From Leuconostoc gasicomitatum LMG 18811 (GTDB lineage: Bacteria; Bacillota; Bacilli; Lactobacillales; Lactobacillaceae): DNA of 64,000 nt. The first letter of the stretch is position 1. Each line of letters begins with the position of its first letter. The notes under the pieces were generated by a model. It was given only the letters and a program-made list of their open reading frames with translations. It was not told the origin of the DNA and did not search any database. Shown here in pieces: positions 25,334-34,708 of this stretch. Where the stretch lies: assembly GCF_000196855.1 (NCBI RefSeq), contig NC_014319.1, positions 1,116,001-1,180,000 of the forward strand, given 5' to 3'. Position numbers and translations under genes: made by a program.

Positions 25334-26531
25334 CGGACTTCAACTCCTTTATATATGTCAATAATACGTCATGTTTATTTTCAAGTTGACCAAGCACGAC
25401 TGCTTTTTCCATCATTTTTAACGTGCGCCCCATTTCAGGTCCAGGCTTTACTAAGCCAGTCATTATTAAATCAGCCCCATTAATGGCCATATCAGCACTT
25501 TTAGAAATTGGTAAAGTTGCAAAGTTAGTGTCTATCTGTTGCACTTTTTCATCGGGCACTCCCATCAGATATAACACCGACAACAATATGTCACGGTACG
25601 CATAGACTTGATAGAGCTGAAATTTACGGACAGTTTCAATATGACGTACCAAGGGTACAATAAGGGAAGTCACTTTTATATCTTCACGGCTCATCTTCCA
25701 CATGCGCATAAATTGCGTTATTTTTTTTTCATTTAAATCTGAACGGGCCAATAAATGGATCCAAGCTATTTGTGTGGTGTTAGCTTGATTGGATTCAAGG
25801 TCTAATATTATCCTGGATAAGTCCCATGTACCAATGTCACCAGGTAAATATGCCATCACCTGATCACGACTAGCTATTTGGAGACTTTCAGATGCTTGTG
25901 ATCCCATTAATATTTTTTCAAATTCTACTCGAATGCGTTCAACAGCAATTTTTTCAAGATTAGGCGCTAACTTACGCAGTGCCTGTTGCGTATTAAAATC
26001 AATAGCAAACTCAAGTTGGGCACTAAATCGTAAAGCTCGCATCATGCGCAAAGCATCTTCTGTAAACCGCACTTCCGCGTCCCCAACAGCTCGCACAATC
26101 CCATTTTTTAAATCACTTAATCCGTCAAATAGATCCACTATATTACCAGAATAATTCATGGCTAGTGCGTTAATGGTGAAGTCTCGCCTTTTTAAATCTT
26201 CTTTCAGACTACGAACGAATGTTACCTTATCAGGTCTACGAAAGTCTGTATAAGTTGATTCAGTTCTAAATGTTGTTATTTCATAACCCGCACCATGATC
26301 TAACGCCATGACCGTCCCATGTTGAATCCCAGTATCTATCGTTTTATTAAACAAAGATTTAACTTCTTCTGGAAAAGCAGAGGTTGCAATATCCACATCA
26401 TGTATCGGTTTATTTAAAAGCATGTCGCGTACTGCCCCGCCAACAAAATAAGCTTCAAAACCAGCATTTTCAAGTGTCTTCAAAACAGGTTGCGCGTCAA
26501 TAAATTCTTGTGGCAGTGTATTAATTTTCAT
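25320..26531 (-). CDS. cca: CCA tRNA nucleotidyltransferase
   Basis: Adds or repairs the 3' CCA of tRNAs. The class II signature appears as GGAVRDMLLNKPIHDVDIATSA (in part: GGAVRDMLL, HDVDIATS), with the metal Asp pair. RRDFTINALAMN, EDALRMMRALRFSAQL and the helical neck and body domains follow. The 403-residue length is typical of Firmicutes Cca without an HD domain. The gene order ypiA-cca seen here also occurs in lactobacilli. Confidence 0.94.
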   Translation of the reverse strand: MKINTLPQEFIDAQPVLKTLENAGFEAYFVGGAVRDMLLNKPIHDVDIATSAFPEEVKSLFNKTIDTGIQHGTVMALDHGAGYEITTFRTESTYTDFRRPDKVTFVRSLKEDLKRRDFTINALAMNYSGNIVDLFDGLSDLKNGIVRAVGDAEVRFTEDALRMMRALRFSAQLEFAIDFNTQQALRKLAPNLEKIAVERIRVEFEKILMGSQASESLQIASRDQVMAYLPGDIGTWDLSRIILDLESNQANTTQIAWIHLLARSDLNEKKITQFMRMWKMSREDIKVTSLIVPLVRHIETVRKFQLYQVYAYRDILLSVLYLMGVPDEKVQQIDTNFATLPISKSADMAINGADLIMTGLVKPGPEMGRTLKMMEKAVVLGQLENKHDVLLTYIKELKSDDKN

Positions 26532-26624
26532 CGTTAAAAGTCCTTAATCAAATTATACCAAAAAACATACAATTAATACGTTTAAACTTGAGGTTCTTTT
26601 AAAACTGAAATTCACACAAAACAT

Positions 26625-26652
26625 CTGTCATTGATTGTCTATTCAATGACAG
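26625..26652 (-). terminator. Probable terminator after the TPR protein gene
   Basis: CTGTCATTGA/TCAATGACAG, a perfect 10-bp stem with an 8-base loop; on the minus strand it is followed by a moderately U-rich tail (ATGTTTTGTGTG). Confidence 0.6.
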
Positions 26653-26673
26653 ACAAGTTAATGATCTAGTCGT

Positions 26674-27939
26674 TTAAAAAACTAAATCTTCCAATCGTAT
26701 CTGCATATCCGCATCATTTGGTTCCAAAAATAAATACTGTTTCATGGCGGAAATTTCTGCATCACGATTACCTTGTTGATGGTACCATGCTATGATATCT
26801 AACAAGAACGTGGCATTTTCTTGAAACAACGGTTCTGATTGTTTCCAATATTCTTGTGCCTTATCATCATTACCTGTAGCCTGATAAGCACGTGCTAAAT
26901 ACCAATAAAATTGTGGATCTGAAATATCTTCAGTCAAGTATTGTGTTAACATATTAATCATGTCATCAAATTTATGCTGGGTTATTAATAGTTCTGACAA
27001 CGCAATAATTGTCATGACATCAGCATCATCAATTTTTAAAGCTTTATGGTAGTATTCCTTTGCTATCGTTTTATCTCCTGTTTTTTCAGCCGCTAAGCCC
27101 GCCAAACGATATAAACGTACATTTGTCTCATCTTGTGCTAAACCAGCCTGATATGTCCGATAGGCATCATCTAGTTGTTGCTGTTTTTCATAAGCAAGAC
27201 CTAGTAATGGATAAACAGACGTATATTTTGGATCAATTTCCAAAATATCATTAAAGATACGAATCGCTTCATCTTCACGATTATTTTCTTGATATAAAAT
27301 TGCTAACTGAAAACGCGTATCTGTTGTCATCTTATTCAACTTAATTTGTTCTAAATAGCCAATAGCATTTTCATAATTACCTACTTGTGCGTAAGCAACA
27401 CCAATACGAGCAACAATATCTACACGACTAATTTCGCGTTGTCCTTTTAGCAATAAAGCACGATAACGTGTAATGGCTTTTTGAAAGGCTTGGTTAGCAT
27501 AGTCAAATTCCGCCAAAGCAAATTGAATAACATCTTCATTTGGCGCAATTTTTTCAGCTTGTAACAAACTATATTCGGCAGATTCGTTCAACCCTTCGCT
27601 CTGGTAAATATCAGCTTTTACAAGTAGTGAACGTAAATAAGACTCTGAATTTGGTTGAATTTGGGCTAAATAATTTTGCGCTTCATCAATTTCACCATCT
27701 TCAATTGCTATGTCAGCCAATGCCGTGCGAATTTCATCTTCTTTCGGATATTTTTCTAATAGTTTTTTATAAGCCCTTCGTGATTGATTTAAAAAACCAA
27801 GTGCATATAACTCTTCGGCTAAACTATATATTAAATCGTCATTATCATGTCGTAAAGATTGCGTAAATAGACGTTGCGCGCCTTCTAGTTGTCCACTTGA
27901 TAAAGCATCTAACATTTGTTGTGCATAATTTGTTTCCAT
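26674..27939 (-). CDS. Tetratricopeptide-repeat protein, YpiA-like
   Basis: A soluble protein of 421 residues built almost entirely of TPR helices: ALAEFDYANQAFQKAITRYR, ARIGVAYAQVGNYENAIGYL, YPLLGLAYEKQQQLDDAYRT and others are spaced by about 34 residues. TPR arrays mediate protein contacts; no enzyme domain is present. The start is ATG at 27939, with AAGGGAG six bases upstream; a TTG one codon before is not needed. It matches the YpiA-type TPR protein encoded near cca/hup in Gram-positive bacteria. Exact role unknown. Confidence 0.85.
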   Translation of the reverse strand: METNYAQQMLDALSSGQLEGAQRLFTQSLRHDNDDLIYSLAEELYALGFLNQSRRAYKKLLEKYPKEDEIRTALADIAIEDGEIDEAQNYLAQIQPNSESYLRSLLVKADIYQSEGLNESAEYSLLQAEKIAPNEDVIQFALAEFDYANQAFQKAITRYRALLLKGQREISRVDIVARIGVAYAQVGNYENAIGYLEQIKLNKMTTDTRFQLAILYQENNREDEAIRIFNDILEIDPKYTSVYPLLGLAYEKQQQLDDAYRTYQAGLAQDETNVRLYRLAGLAAEKTGDKTIAKEYYHKALKIDDADVMTIIALSELLITQHKFDDMINMLTQYLTEDISDPQFYWYLARAYQATGNDDKAQEYWKQSEPLFQENATFLLDIIAWYHQQGNRDAEISAMKQYLFLEPNDADMQIRLEDLVF

Positions 27940-28134
27940 CAATTGCTCCCTTAAAAGTGCACTTTTAACATCCTAAATAATATTAATACACGCTATTTAA
28001 GTGATCGTATTTTCTTGTCTAACCGTGTATTTCTAATAACATATTATTTTAACATAAAAAAAGATATGAATACTATCTACGATTTTTTAATTGACGTCAT
28101 TGTTGATGTCACTGCGAACCTGCTCTCATCTTAA

Positions 28135-28170
28135 ATAAAAATCGTTATCCCTAACAGGACAACGATTTTT
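28135..28170 (-). terminator. Terminator of the second CsbD-like gene
   Basis: AAAATCGTT/AACGATTTT stem with inner CC/GG pairs; on the minus strand it ends in a T-run just after the stop codon. Confidence 0.75.
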
Positions 28171-28181
28171 GATAATATGAA

Positions 28182-28409
28182 CTACTTTTTGAGATTGTCA
28201 ACGCCATCTTTTACTGCTTCAAAAGCGTCTTCTGCTTTATCTTTTACTGCCTCGGTAGCATCTACAACTTTATCCTTAGCTTTACCAAAGAAATTTTGTG
28301 CCTTACCTTCTGCTTCACGACTTTTGTCACCGGTAACCTTACCTTCTACTTCTTTTGCCTTACCAGCAATTTTGTCCTTGGCGTTATCAAACTTTTCTTC
28401 AACTGTCAT
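28182..28409 (-). CDS. CsbD-family stress protein (copy 2)
   Basis: A 75-residue charged protein. Residues 1-40 are nearly identical to copy 1 ([19 protein letters not shown] shared), while the C-terminal half differs ([19 protein letters not shown]), again amphipathic. AAGGAG precedes the ATG. Both copies also share an untranslated stretch ATCAAATAA just upstream. A perfect 17-bp inverted repeat lies about 50 bases upstream of the start and may control it. General-stress role is from the family only. Confidence 0.85.
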   Translation of the reverse strand: MTVEEKFDNAKDKIAGKAKEVEGKVTGDKSREAEGKAQNFFGKAKDKVVDATEAVKDKAEDAFEAVKDGVDNLKK

Positions 28410-28456
28410 AATTAATTCTCCTTGAAATTTTATTTGATGTTACAAGCTGATTTTAT

Positions 28457-28497
28457 CATAATTGAGACTTATTGTATAATAATAAGTCTCAATTATG
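28457..28497. promoter_or_regulatory. Perfect 17-bp inverted repeat upstream of the second CsbD-like gene
   Basis: CATAATTGAGACTTATT and its exact complement flank a 7-base centre GTATAAT. The repeat lies between the hup terminator and the CsbD-like gene in the expected promoter area. No T-tract follows either arm, so an operator is more likely than a terminator, but its regulator is not known. Confidence 0.5.
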
Positions 28498-28506
28498 GTA
28501 CTACTA

Positions 28507-28537
28507 AAAAAGTAACTCTTTTTAAGAGTTACTTTTT
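28507..28537 (-). terminator. Terminator of hup
   Basis: Perfect 14-bp stem AAAAAGTAACTCTT/AAGAGTTACTTTTT with a 3-base loop, about 80 bases after the hup stop. Confidence 0.85.
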
Positions 28538-28618
28538 GTGTGTTAAAACGTGTTAAAAATAAGAAATTTATTCTAACATGCTTCAAAAACTGTTTTAAAT
28601 ATGTTTTTAAATGGTGCT

Positions 28619-28894
28619 TTATTTAACAGCTTCCTTCAAAGCCTTACCAGGCTTAAAGGCTGGTACTTTTGATGCTGGAATTTCAATTTCTGCACCTGTT
28701 TGTGGATTACGGCCCTTACGAGCTGCGCGATCACGAACTTCAAAGTTACCAAAACCAATCAATTGAACTTTTTCGCCATTCTTCAAAGCTGCTTCAATTG
28801 AGGCAAATACTGCATCAACTGATGCAGTAGCATCTTTCTTTGTCAAACCAGTTGCTTTTGCAACTGAATCTACTAATTCTTGCTTGTTAGCCAT
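28619..28894 (-). CDS. hup: DNA-binding protein HU
   Basis: Nucleoid protein that bends DNA without strong sequence preference. The 91 residues match HU throughout: [40 protein letters not shown] with the beta-arm tip, and [19 protein letters not shown] precedes the ATG. It is a single gene with a stem-loop AACCG/CGGTT in its leader and its own terminator. The der-hup neighbourhood is standard in Firmicutes. Confidence 0.97.
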   Translation of the reverse strand: MANKQELVDSVAKATGLTKKDATASVDAVFASIEAALKNGEKVQLIGFGNFEVRDRAARKGRNPQTGAEIEIPASKVPAFKPGKALKEAVK

Positions 28895-29061
28895 TTTTGC
28901 TTCTCCTGGTAGTATTTATTAACCGTCGAGCGGTTTTCTTGAAATGTGTCGAAACATTATTTCATGTAACTAGAATACCATAAGAAAGCCTGAATGTGTA
29001 GTATTTACGCGGGTTTTCGCTGTTTCGTAATCTTTTTGTTACATAAAAATCATGTTTATGC

Positions 29062-29088
29062 AAAAAAGTATCCTAACGATACTTTTTT
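29062..29088 (-). terminator. Terminator of der
   Basis: AAAAAAGTATC/GATACTTTTTT, perfect 11-bp stem with a 5-base loop, just after the der stop. Confidence 0.85.
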
Positions 29089-29103
29089 TGATAAAACTAG
29101 CCA

Positions 29104-30417
29104 TCATTTACGCGCGCGCACAATTAATTTAATAGGTGTCCCTGTGAAATCAAAGGCTTCGCGAATTTTATTTTCTAAGAAACGCTCATATGAAAAGTGC
29201 ATTAATTCAACATCGTTGACAAAAATAACAAACGTTGGCGGTTGAATTGCTACTTGTGTCGCATAATAAACACGTAACCGGCGACCATTATCAGATGGTG
29301 TTGGATTAATAGCAATTGCATCCATAATAACATCATTCAAAGTAGAAGATGAAATCCGTTTGCGATGATTATTATCAACATCTTTCACTAATTGTGGTAG
29401 GCGATCTAAACGTTGCCCAGTTTTTGCAGAAACAAAGGTAATTGGCGCATAATCTAAAAACTTGAATTCAGAGCGAATCAAATCTTCAAATTCCTTCATC
29501 GTGTGATCATCTTTTTCAACTGCATCCCATTTATTAACCACAATAATCATGGCTCGTCCGGCTTCATGTGCAAAACCAGCTACGTGCTTATCTTGCTCTC
29601 GAATGCCCGCTTCAGCATCAATAACCATCAAAATAACATTACTATTATCAATGGCTTTCAATGCGCGCATAACAGAATATTTTTCAGTATTCTCATACAC
29701 TTTACCACGTTTACGCATGCCGGCTGTATCAACCATGATAAACTCATCACCTTCAGGTGTCACAAAACGAGAATCAATAGCATCTCTTGTTGTACCTTCG
29801 ATGCTAGAAACAATCACGCGATCTTCACCAAGCATTGCATTAACAATTGACGATTTTCCAACGTTTGGTCGACCAATAATACTAAATTTAATCGCCCCTT
29901 CATCTTCTTGTTCAGCTGCTTCATCTGGAAAATGTTTAACAACTTCATCCAATAAATCACCTAAACCAAGGCCATGTGATCCAGAGACTGGGAAAGGATC
30001 GCCTAGCCCAAGCGAATAGAAATCATAAATATCTTGTCGCATTTCAGGATTATCGACCTTGTTAATTGCTAGCACTACCGGTTTGTCGGTTTTATATAAC
30101 ATTTTTGCAACAACTTCATCAGCCGACGTTACACCCTCACGACCTGACGTGATCATGACAATCACATCAGCCTCATCTATTGCTAATTCTACTTGTGCTC
30201 GAATTTCTGCTAAAAACGGTGCATCTCCAAGTTCAATACCACCGGTATCAATCATTCGAAATTCATAATTCAACCATTCTGCTGGCGCGTACAAACGGTC
30301 ACGTGTAACCCCTGGTTGATCTTCAACTATCGCAATACGCTCGCCTGCCATACGATTAAATATTGTTGACTTACCAACATTTGGTCGTCCCACAATTGCT
30401 ACTACTGGTGCTGCCAT
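29104..30417 (-). CDS. der: Ribosome biogenesis GTPase Der (EngA)
   Basis: Essential double GTPase for 50S assembly. Two G domains in tandem: GRPNVGKST at 10-18 with DTGG, and a second GRPNVGKSS near residue 183 with DTAG and NKWD. An acidic linker ([11 protein letters not shown]-type region) joins them and a KH-like domain ends the 437 residues. Length is normal. AGGTGCC precedes the ATG. It lies after rpsA, from which it is separated by a terminator. Confidence 0.96.
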   Translation of the reverse strand: MAAPVVAIVGRPNVGKSTIFNRMAGERIAIVEDQPGVTRDRLYAPAEWLNYEFRMIDTGGIELGDAPFLAEIRAQVELAIDEADVIVMITSGREGVTSADEVVAKMLYKTDKPVVLAINKVDNPEMRQDIYDFYSLGLGDPFPVSGSHGLGLGDLLDEVVKHFPDEAAEQEDEGAIKFSIIGRPNVGKSSIVNAMLGEDRVIVSSIEGTTRDAIDSRFVTPEGDEFIMVDTAGMRKRGKVYENTEKYSVMRALKAIDNSNVILMVIDAEAGIREQDKHVAGFAHEAGRAMIIVVNKWDAVEKDDHTMKEFEDLIRSEFKFLDYAPITFVSAKTGQRLDRLPQLVKDVDNNHRKRISSSTLNDVIMDAIAINPTPSDNGRRLRVYYATQVAIQPPTFVIFVNDVELMHFSYERFLENKIREAFDFTGTPIKLIVRARK

Positions 30418-30482
30418 AATGGCACCTCCTTATTTTCTTACCGTGTGCTGCCAATAATGCACACTCAAATTTTCTTCAAAAA

Positions 30483-30510
30483 TAAAAGAACTGGAAATCC
30501 AGCTCTTTTT
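30483..30510 (-). terminator. Terminator of rpsA
   Basis: AAAAGAGCTGG/CCAGTTCTTTT stem with a 4-base loop and a U-rich tail on the minus strand. Confidence 0.75.
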
Positions 30511-30518
30511 AGCTCATA

Positions 30519-31712
30519 TTACAACTTATCACCGAAAATATCGCCCAATGTTGCACCTGAGTCATCCCCATGTTGCTTATAAGCGGCAATATCTGCACGT
30601 GATGCTGCACCATCGTTTCCACGACGATCTTCACGTTGTGGCTTTTCTTCCAATGCTTTCATTGACAATGAAATACGTTCTTCTGCTGGTTTAATATCCA
30701 ACACCTTAACTTGTACTGTGTCACCTGACTTCAAAACTTCTGAAGGGTTTTCAATACGCTTGTTTGAAATTTGTGATACATGGACAAGGCCTTCAATACC
30801 AGGCAAGATCTCAACAAAGGCACCAAAATCTTTTACGCGCTTAACTGTACCTTCAAGGACTGCACCAGCAGCAATTTGCTCCGCAGCTTCGTCCCATGGT
30901 CCACGTTGTGTTGCTTTAATTGACAACGAAATACGGCCCTTTTCAGTATCCAAAGCCAAAATTTTAACATTGACTTTATCACCCTTTGTCAAAACATCTG
31001 CAGGGTTTTTAACACGGTCATGTGAGATTTCTGAAACGTGAACCAAACCATCTACACCACCTAAGTCAACGAAGGCACCAAAGTCTGTCAGACGTGCAAC
31101 AGTTCCTTCGACAACTTCTCCAACTGACAACTTACTGAATATTTCAGCTAACTGTGCCGCACGTTCTTGAGCTGCAACAGCTTTACGTGACAAAATCAAA
31201 CGTGCATTAGCAGGATCAATTTCGATAACTTGTGCTTTAATATCTTTATTTCGGAACTGGTTTAAATCAGAAACAAAGCGTTCTGCAACCATTGATGCTG
31301 GCACGAAACCACGAACACCGTTTACATCAACAATCAAACCACCACGAACAGCGTTGATAACTTTGGCATCAACTGTATCGCCTTCGCCGAAGCTCAAGTT
31401 TTCCCATGCTTTTCGTGCATCTAAACGCTTCTTTGATAACAAATAGGCCACGCCTTCTTTGTCACTTGTCACATTAGAGATAACGACAGCTTCAATGCTA
31501 TCACCAATTTTTAATTCGTCTGCCAGGTTGATGTTACGATCGTCTGAGTACTCACGTGCTGGCACAACTCCTTCTTCACCGGTAGGCAAACCAACTACTG
31601 CTTGGTTATCGTTGTCAATGGCTAGAAGTTCACCTATAACAACATCTCCCACCTTAATTTGATCTGCTGCGCTTTCGAGAGCTGCTAAGAACTCGTTGTT
31701 TGTTTCACTCAT
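30519..31712 (-). CDS. rpsA: 30S ribosomal protein S1 (four S1 domains)
   Basis: RNA-binding protein helping mRNA recruitment to the small subunit. The 397 residues hold four S1 repeats at about 19-95, 108-178, 195-265 and 280-350, the last two being the best conserved (GTVARLTDFGAFVDLGG; GTVKRVKDFGAFVEILPG). The tail is charged and low in complexity. The start is MSETNNEF at 31712 with AGGAGG upstream; a longer frame of 29 codons would cross this ribosome site. Four repeats, not six as in E. coli, is normal for Firmicutes. It follows cmk, a conserved pair. Confidence 0.93.
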   Translation of the reverse strand: MSETNNEFLAALESAADQIKVGDVVIGELLAIDNDNQAVVGLPTGEEGVVPAREYSDDRNINLADELKIGDSIEAVVISNVTSDKEGVAYLLSKKRLDARKAWENLSFGEGDTVDAKVINAVRGGLIVDVNGVRGFVPASMVAERFVSDLNQFRNKDIKAQVIEIDPANARLILSRKAVAAQERAAQLAEIFSKLSVGEVVEGTVARLTDFGAFVDLGGVDGLVHVSEISHDRVKNPADVLTKGDKVNVKILALDTEKGRISLSIKATQRGPWDEAAEQIAAGAVLEGTVKRVKDFGAFVEILPGIEGLVHVSQISNKRIENPSEVLKSGDTVQVKVLDIKPAEERISLSMKALEEKPQREDRRGNDGAASRADIAAYKQHGDDSGATLGDIFGDKL

Positions 31713-31781
31713 GACGTCTAACGTCCTCCTACAATTTACACTATGAATATAGTTTACCAGAATAGTCTGCTCTTGTATAGT

Positions 31782-31804
31782 AAAAAACAGCGTTTTCACG
31801 CTGT
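31782..31804 (-). terminator. Terminator between cmk and rpsA
   Basis: ACAGCGT-GAAA-ACGCTGT followed by a run of six T on the minus strand; a GNRA-type loop makes it especially stable. rpsA therefore needs its own promoter or read-through. Confidence 0.8.
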
Positions 31805-31807
31805 AAA

Positions 31808-32485
31808 TTATTGATATTGATTATTTTTAATGATTTTAGTAATTTCAGATACAACATCTTCAATTTTTTGACCGGTTGTATCAACTAAAATTGCATCTTT
31901 AGCTTGTACTAACGGACTAATTTTGCGATGTGAATCCTTGTAATCGCGCATTTCAATATCTGCTTTTAAATCTGCTAAATTTGTCGTCATACCTTTGGCA
32001 ATATTTTCTTTATATCGACGTTCGGCACGTTCTGACACACTAGCAACTAAAAATATTTTAACCTGGGCATTTGGTAATACTGTGGTACCAATGTCGCGCC
32101 CATCCATAATGACATTTTGACTATCTGCGATGCTTCGTTGCCTTTTGACTAAGTCTTCACGAATAGCCGCATATGATGAAACTAGTGAAACATTATTAGT
32201 GATCTCAGTTGATCGAATATCATCAGTAACTTCTTCACCGTTCAAAAAAACACGTTGCATCAATGGATCGGGCTCAAAACGAATCGTTATTTGGGGTAAT
32301 AATGCTATGATTTTTTTCTCTTCTTCATAAGCTAACCCTGCTTTTTTTGCTGCTAACGTAATCGCACGATACATTGCACCAGTGTCAACGTAGACATATT
32401 TAAAATCCGTTGCCAATATTTTAGCAATTGTTGACTTACCTGCTGACGCAGGTCCATCAATTGCTACTTGAAAATTTTCTGCCAT
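31808..32485 (-). CDS. cmk: Cytidylate kinase
   Basis: Phosphorylates CMP and dCMP. The P-loop GPASAGKST is at residues 10-18, with [10 protein letters not shown] and the [12 protein letters not shown] segment following; the CMP-binding insert is present. 225 residues, typical of short bacterial Cmk. The start is [11 protein letters not shown] at 32485 with AGAGGA close upstream; a longer frame would overlap the LysM gene and lacks support. Cotranscription with the LysM gene is likely. Confidence 0.94.
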   Translation of the reverse strand: MAENFQVAIDGPASAGKSTIAKILATDFKYVYVDTGAMYRAITLAAKKAGLAYEEEKKIIALLPQITIRFEPDPLMQRVFLNGEEVTDDIRSTEITNNVSLVSSYAAIREDLVKRQRSIADSQNVIMDGRDIGTTVLPNAQVKIFLVASVSERAERRYKENIAKGMTTNLADLKADIEMRDYKDSHRKISPLVQAKDAILVDTTGQKIEDVVSEITKIIKNNQYQ

Positions 32486-32498
32486 AGTTTCCTCTAAA

Positions 32499-33047
32499 TT
32501 ATTGAATATTAAGATCTCTGCCTGAATATTGTGTGTAATTGCCAACTGTCAATCCAGGGTTTAGGGCAACGACTTGATCTGTCGTCATGCCATGGGTAAT
32601 AGCAAAATTATACAATGTCTGGCTAGCGCCAAGAACTGCTGTCTGCCCTACAGCACTAGAGGCGGTATCTGCTGTACTACTTACTGCTTCACTAGATGAT
32701 GACGGTGTCGAGCTAACTTCAGAGCTCGGCTCAACACTACTTGATTCTGTTTCTGAACTTGAGGATTCTTCAGATTGGCTTTCTGAAGAGGTTGTTGCTT
32801 TTACAACAGTTGATGACGTTTTACGACTTACAGAAGTTGCCGTCTGCTTCTGTGGTTCTTTTTTATTAGCCCAAGAACCATACACAGGGACACTAGCCAA
32901 AATAGCGAAAGCTAATATAATCAAAACTATTCGCAAACCTTTATGTTCGCCTGCTTTTTTCTCTGCTTCACGGGCAAATTTCGGCTCTATTTTTTTCTTT
33001 TTATTCTTAGCCACGCGGCTCATGTTATTCGGATCAAAATCGTTCAT
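32499..33047 (-). CDS. Membrane-anchored LysM-domain protein
   Basis: A 182-residue protein with a Lys-rich cytoplasmic N-terminus ([10 protein letters not shown]), one transmembrane helix at about 38-57 ([20 protein letters not shown]), a long Ser/Glu/Thr-rich linker (about 70-130) and a C-terminal LysM peptidoglycan-binding domain ([20 protein letters not shown]). It probably tethers at the membrane and reaches the wall. A LysM protein next to cmk is usual in Bacillales and Lactobacillales (YpbE-like). The ATG at 33047 has GGAGG upstream. Function is not known in detail. Confidence 0.88.
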   Translation of the reverse strand: MNDFDPNNMSRVAKNKKKKIEPKFAREAEKKAGEHKGLRIVLIILAFAILASVPVYGSWANKKEPQKQTATSVSRKTSSTVVKATTSSESQSEESSSSETESSSVEPSSEVSSTPSSSSEAVSSTADTASSAVGQTAVLGASQTLYNFAITHGMTTDQVVALNPGLTVGNYTQYSGRDLNIQ

Positions 33048-33123
33048 TGTATAACGACCTCCACTATAGTATATTCATTTAAAATTTTACCACAATGAAC
33101 CCTTCCGTGTTTATAATGTTTCA

Positions 33124-33711
33124 TTAAGAAGTCAGTTTATTTTGAAGTGGTTTTACTATTGATAATACAATTAAGCTCACACCTCCCCAAACAATACCTT
33201 GTATCAAATTAAACGGCAGTACCATAGCAATGAAGTAGCGGCTCAAGCCAATAATTTTTGCAATGTTAAAATTCGCAAATTGTGCATACAATGGTACTGC
33301 AACAAACCAGTTCATTATAACTGCTGACCCTGTCATACCTATTGTTGCCAATAAAATTGCTAATAGGCTCCTGCCAATATTTTTCGATGTGACATATGGC
33401 ATTATCCACAACATAATAACAGAAAAAATGATTACAGCAACTAAGTTAACTGGTAATCCTAAGTAAGTGTTGACACCTTCATTTGCCAAAATTAATTTTA
33501 ATAGTGTTCGCAAAACAACTGTCCACATGGCTGCCGAAATATCAATCCAGTAGCCAGCAATAATAATTGGAACAATCGAAAAATCTAACTTTAAAAAACT
33601 GGCACCAGGAATAATTGGCACTTGTGGAAATAACATTAAACCAAACGAAATTGCACTTAGTATCGCAATCAATGTTAATTTCTGTGTTCGTGTTGTTGTA
33701 ACTGTAGACAT
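33124..33711 (-). CDS. ribU: Riboflavin ECF transporter S component RibU
   Basis: Substrate-binding membrane subunit that works with the shared EcfA/A'/T module for riboflavin uptake. The 195 residues have five to six hydrophobic helices, and FGLMLFPQVPIIPGASFLKLDF (in part: PIIPGASFLKLDFS) is the RibU binding segment. An FMN riboswitch and terminator precede it, confirming the substrate. GAGG follows the leader terminator. No riboflavin biosynthesis genes are seen in the window, so uptake may be the main source. Confidence 0.95.
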   Translation of the reverse strand: MSTVTTTRTQKLTLIAILSAISFGLMLFPQVPIIPGASFLKLDFSIVPIIIAGYWIDISAAMWTVVLRTLLKLILANEGVNTYLGLPVNLVAVIIFSVIMLWIMPYVTSKNIGRSLLAILLATIGMTGSAVIMNWFVAVPLYAQFANFNIAKIIGLSRYFIAMVLPFNLIQGIVWGGVSLIVLSIVKPLQNKLTS

Positions 33712-33726
33712 ATTTTAAGCCTCAAA

Positions 33727-33768
33727 AAAACTGCACAATTTGTCAGGGTAGCACAAAAAGGCAGTTTT
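33727..33768 (-). terminator. Expression-platform terminator of the FMN riboswitch
   Basis: AAAACTGC/GCAGTTTT arms with a long partly paired loop, followed by a T-run on the minus strand that leads straight into the ribU ribosome site. Formed when FMN is bound, by the usual logic of this class. Confidence 0.75.
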
Positions 33769-33784
33769 AACTTTCTTTTTTTAA

Positions 33785-33908
33785 CTTCTTTATACCCGAC
33801 TTTACGGTCGGCTCCGGATTTTGACCAGATCAACTGCTTTCGCAGGTCGCGGGCTTACCATGTCATGCATGTCTCACCGCCGGTTGGGATTTGCGCCCGA
33901 CCCTGAAG
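33785..33908 (-). ncRNA. FMN riboswitch (RFN element)
   Basis: On the minus strand the conserved core blocks are seen in order: AGGGTCGGGCGCAAATCCC, ACCGGCGGT, AAGCCCGCGA, TGGTCAAAATCCGGAGCCG and ACCGTAAAGTCGGGT. CTTC and GAAG at the two ends can close P1. It senses flavin mononucleotide and turns off ribU transcription. Confidence 0.95.
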
Positions 33909-33958
33909 TTTATTCAATTTTTATTATTGTATCAAATATATAAATTAAAAACAACTGA

Positions 33959-34708
33959 TTACTTTCTACGATAATTTTTATAATCTTCTGCTTTTAATCG
34001 TCTCACTTCAGCACCTGTCAATTTACGATATTCACCAGATTGCAAACCGATTAAATCAAAAAAAGCGTACTGTTCACGTGTCAGTTTAACAACTGGCAAA
34101 TGAACTTTTTGGAGCATATTTTTAATTTGATGGTTACGGCCTTCATGAATAATGACGCGAACCATACTTGTTTTTTTATCCTTATCAACCCGTTCAATTG
34201 TTACCCGTGCAGGTGCTGTTTTACGACCTTTAATGACGACACCATGCTTCAACGGTGCTAGCTTTTCGTCAGTAGCTATTCCTTCAACTTTAGCCACATA
34301 GACTTTATCTACACGTGATTTTGGGTGCATTAATTGATTAGCGACGACACCATCGTTAGTCAGTAACAAAACGCCAGTCGTATCATAGTCTAATCGACCA
34401 ATAGGATAGACGCGTTGACTAACATCACCCAAAAGATCTATCACTGTCTGACGTCCTTTTTCATCATTGTTAGTTGTTACAACACCACGCGGTTTATTTA
34501 ATAAATAATAAACCAATTTCTCACGACCCTCAATTGGTGAACCATCTACTTCAACATGATCGTTTGGTTCGACCTTCATACCAAGTTCAGTAATCGTCTG
34601 CCCATTAACTTGCACACGCCCCTTGGCAATTAACTCTTCTGCCCCACGCCGTGATGCTAAACCAGCTTGTGCAATAATTTTTTGTAAACGTTGTGCTTCT
34701 TCAGACAT
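33959..34708 (-). CDS. rluB: Pseudouridine synthase RluB/RsuA type
   Basis: Modifies a uridine in 23S rRNA (in the peptidyl-transferase region for RluB). An S4 domain (RLQKIIAQAGLASRRGAEELI, here RLQKIIAQAGLASRRG) is followed by YYLLNKPRGVVTT and GRLDYDTTGVLLLTNDG, which holds the catalytic Asp. 249 residues. The start is MSEEAQRL at 34708, overlapping the scpB stop; a longer frame would lie within scpB. The scpA-scpB-rluB order is conserved in Firmicutes. Confidence 0.93.
   Translation of the reverse strand: MSEEAQRLQKIIAQAGLASRRGAEELIAKGRVQVNGQTITELGMKVEPNDHVEVDGSPIEGREKLVYYLLNKPRGVVTTNNDEKGRQTVIDLLGDVSQRVYPIGRLDYDTTGVLLLTNDGVVANQLMHPKSRVDKVYVAKVEGIATDEKLAPLKHGVVIKGRKTAPARVTIERVDKDKKTSMVRVIIHEGRNHQIKNMLQKVHLPVVKLTREQYAFFDLIGLQSGEYRKLTGAEVRRLKAEDYKNYRRK

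Noticed and set aside
31713-31799. 29-codon upstream extension of rpsA
   Set aside because: The extension crosses the AGGAGG ribosome site of the conserved start MSETNNEF and has no similarity to S1.
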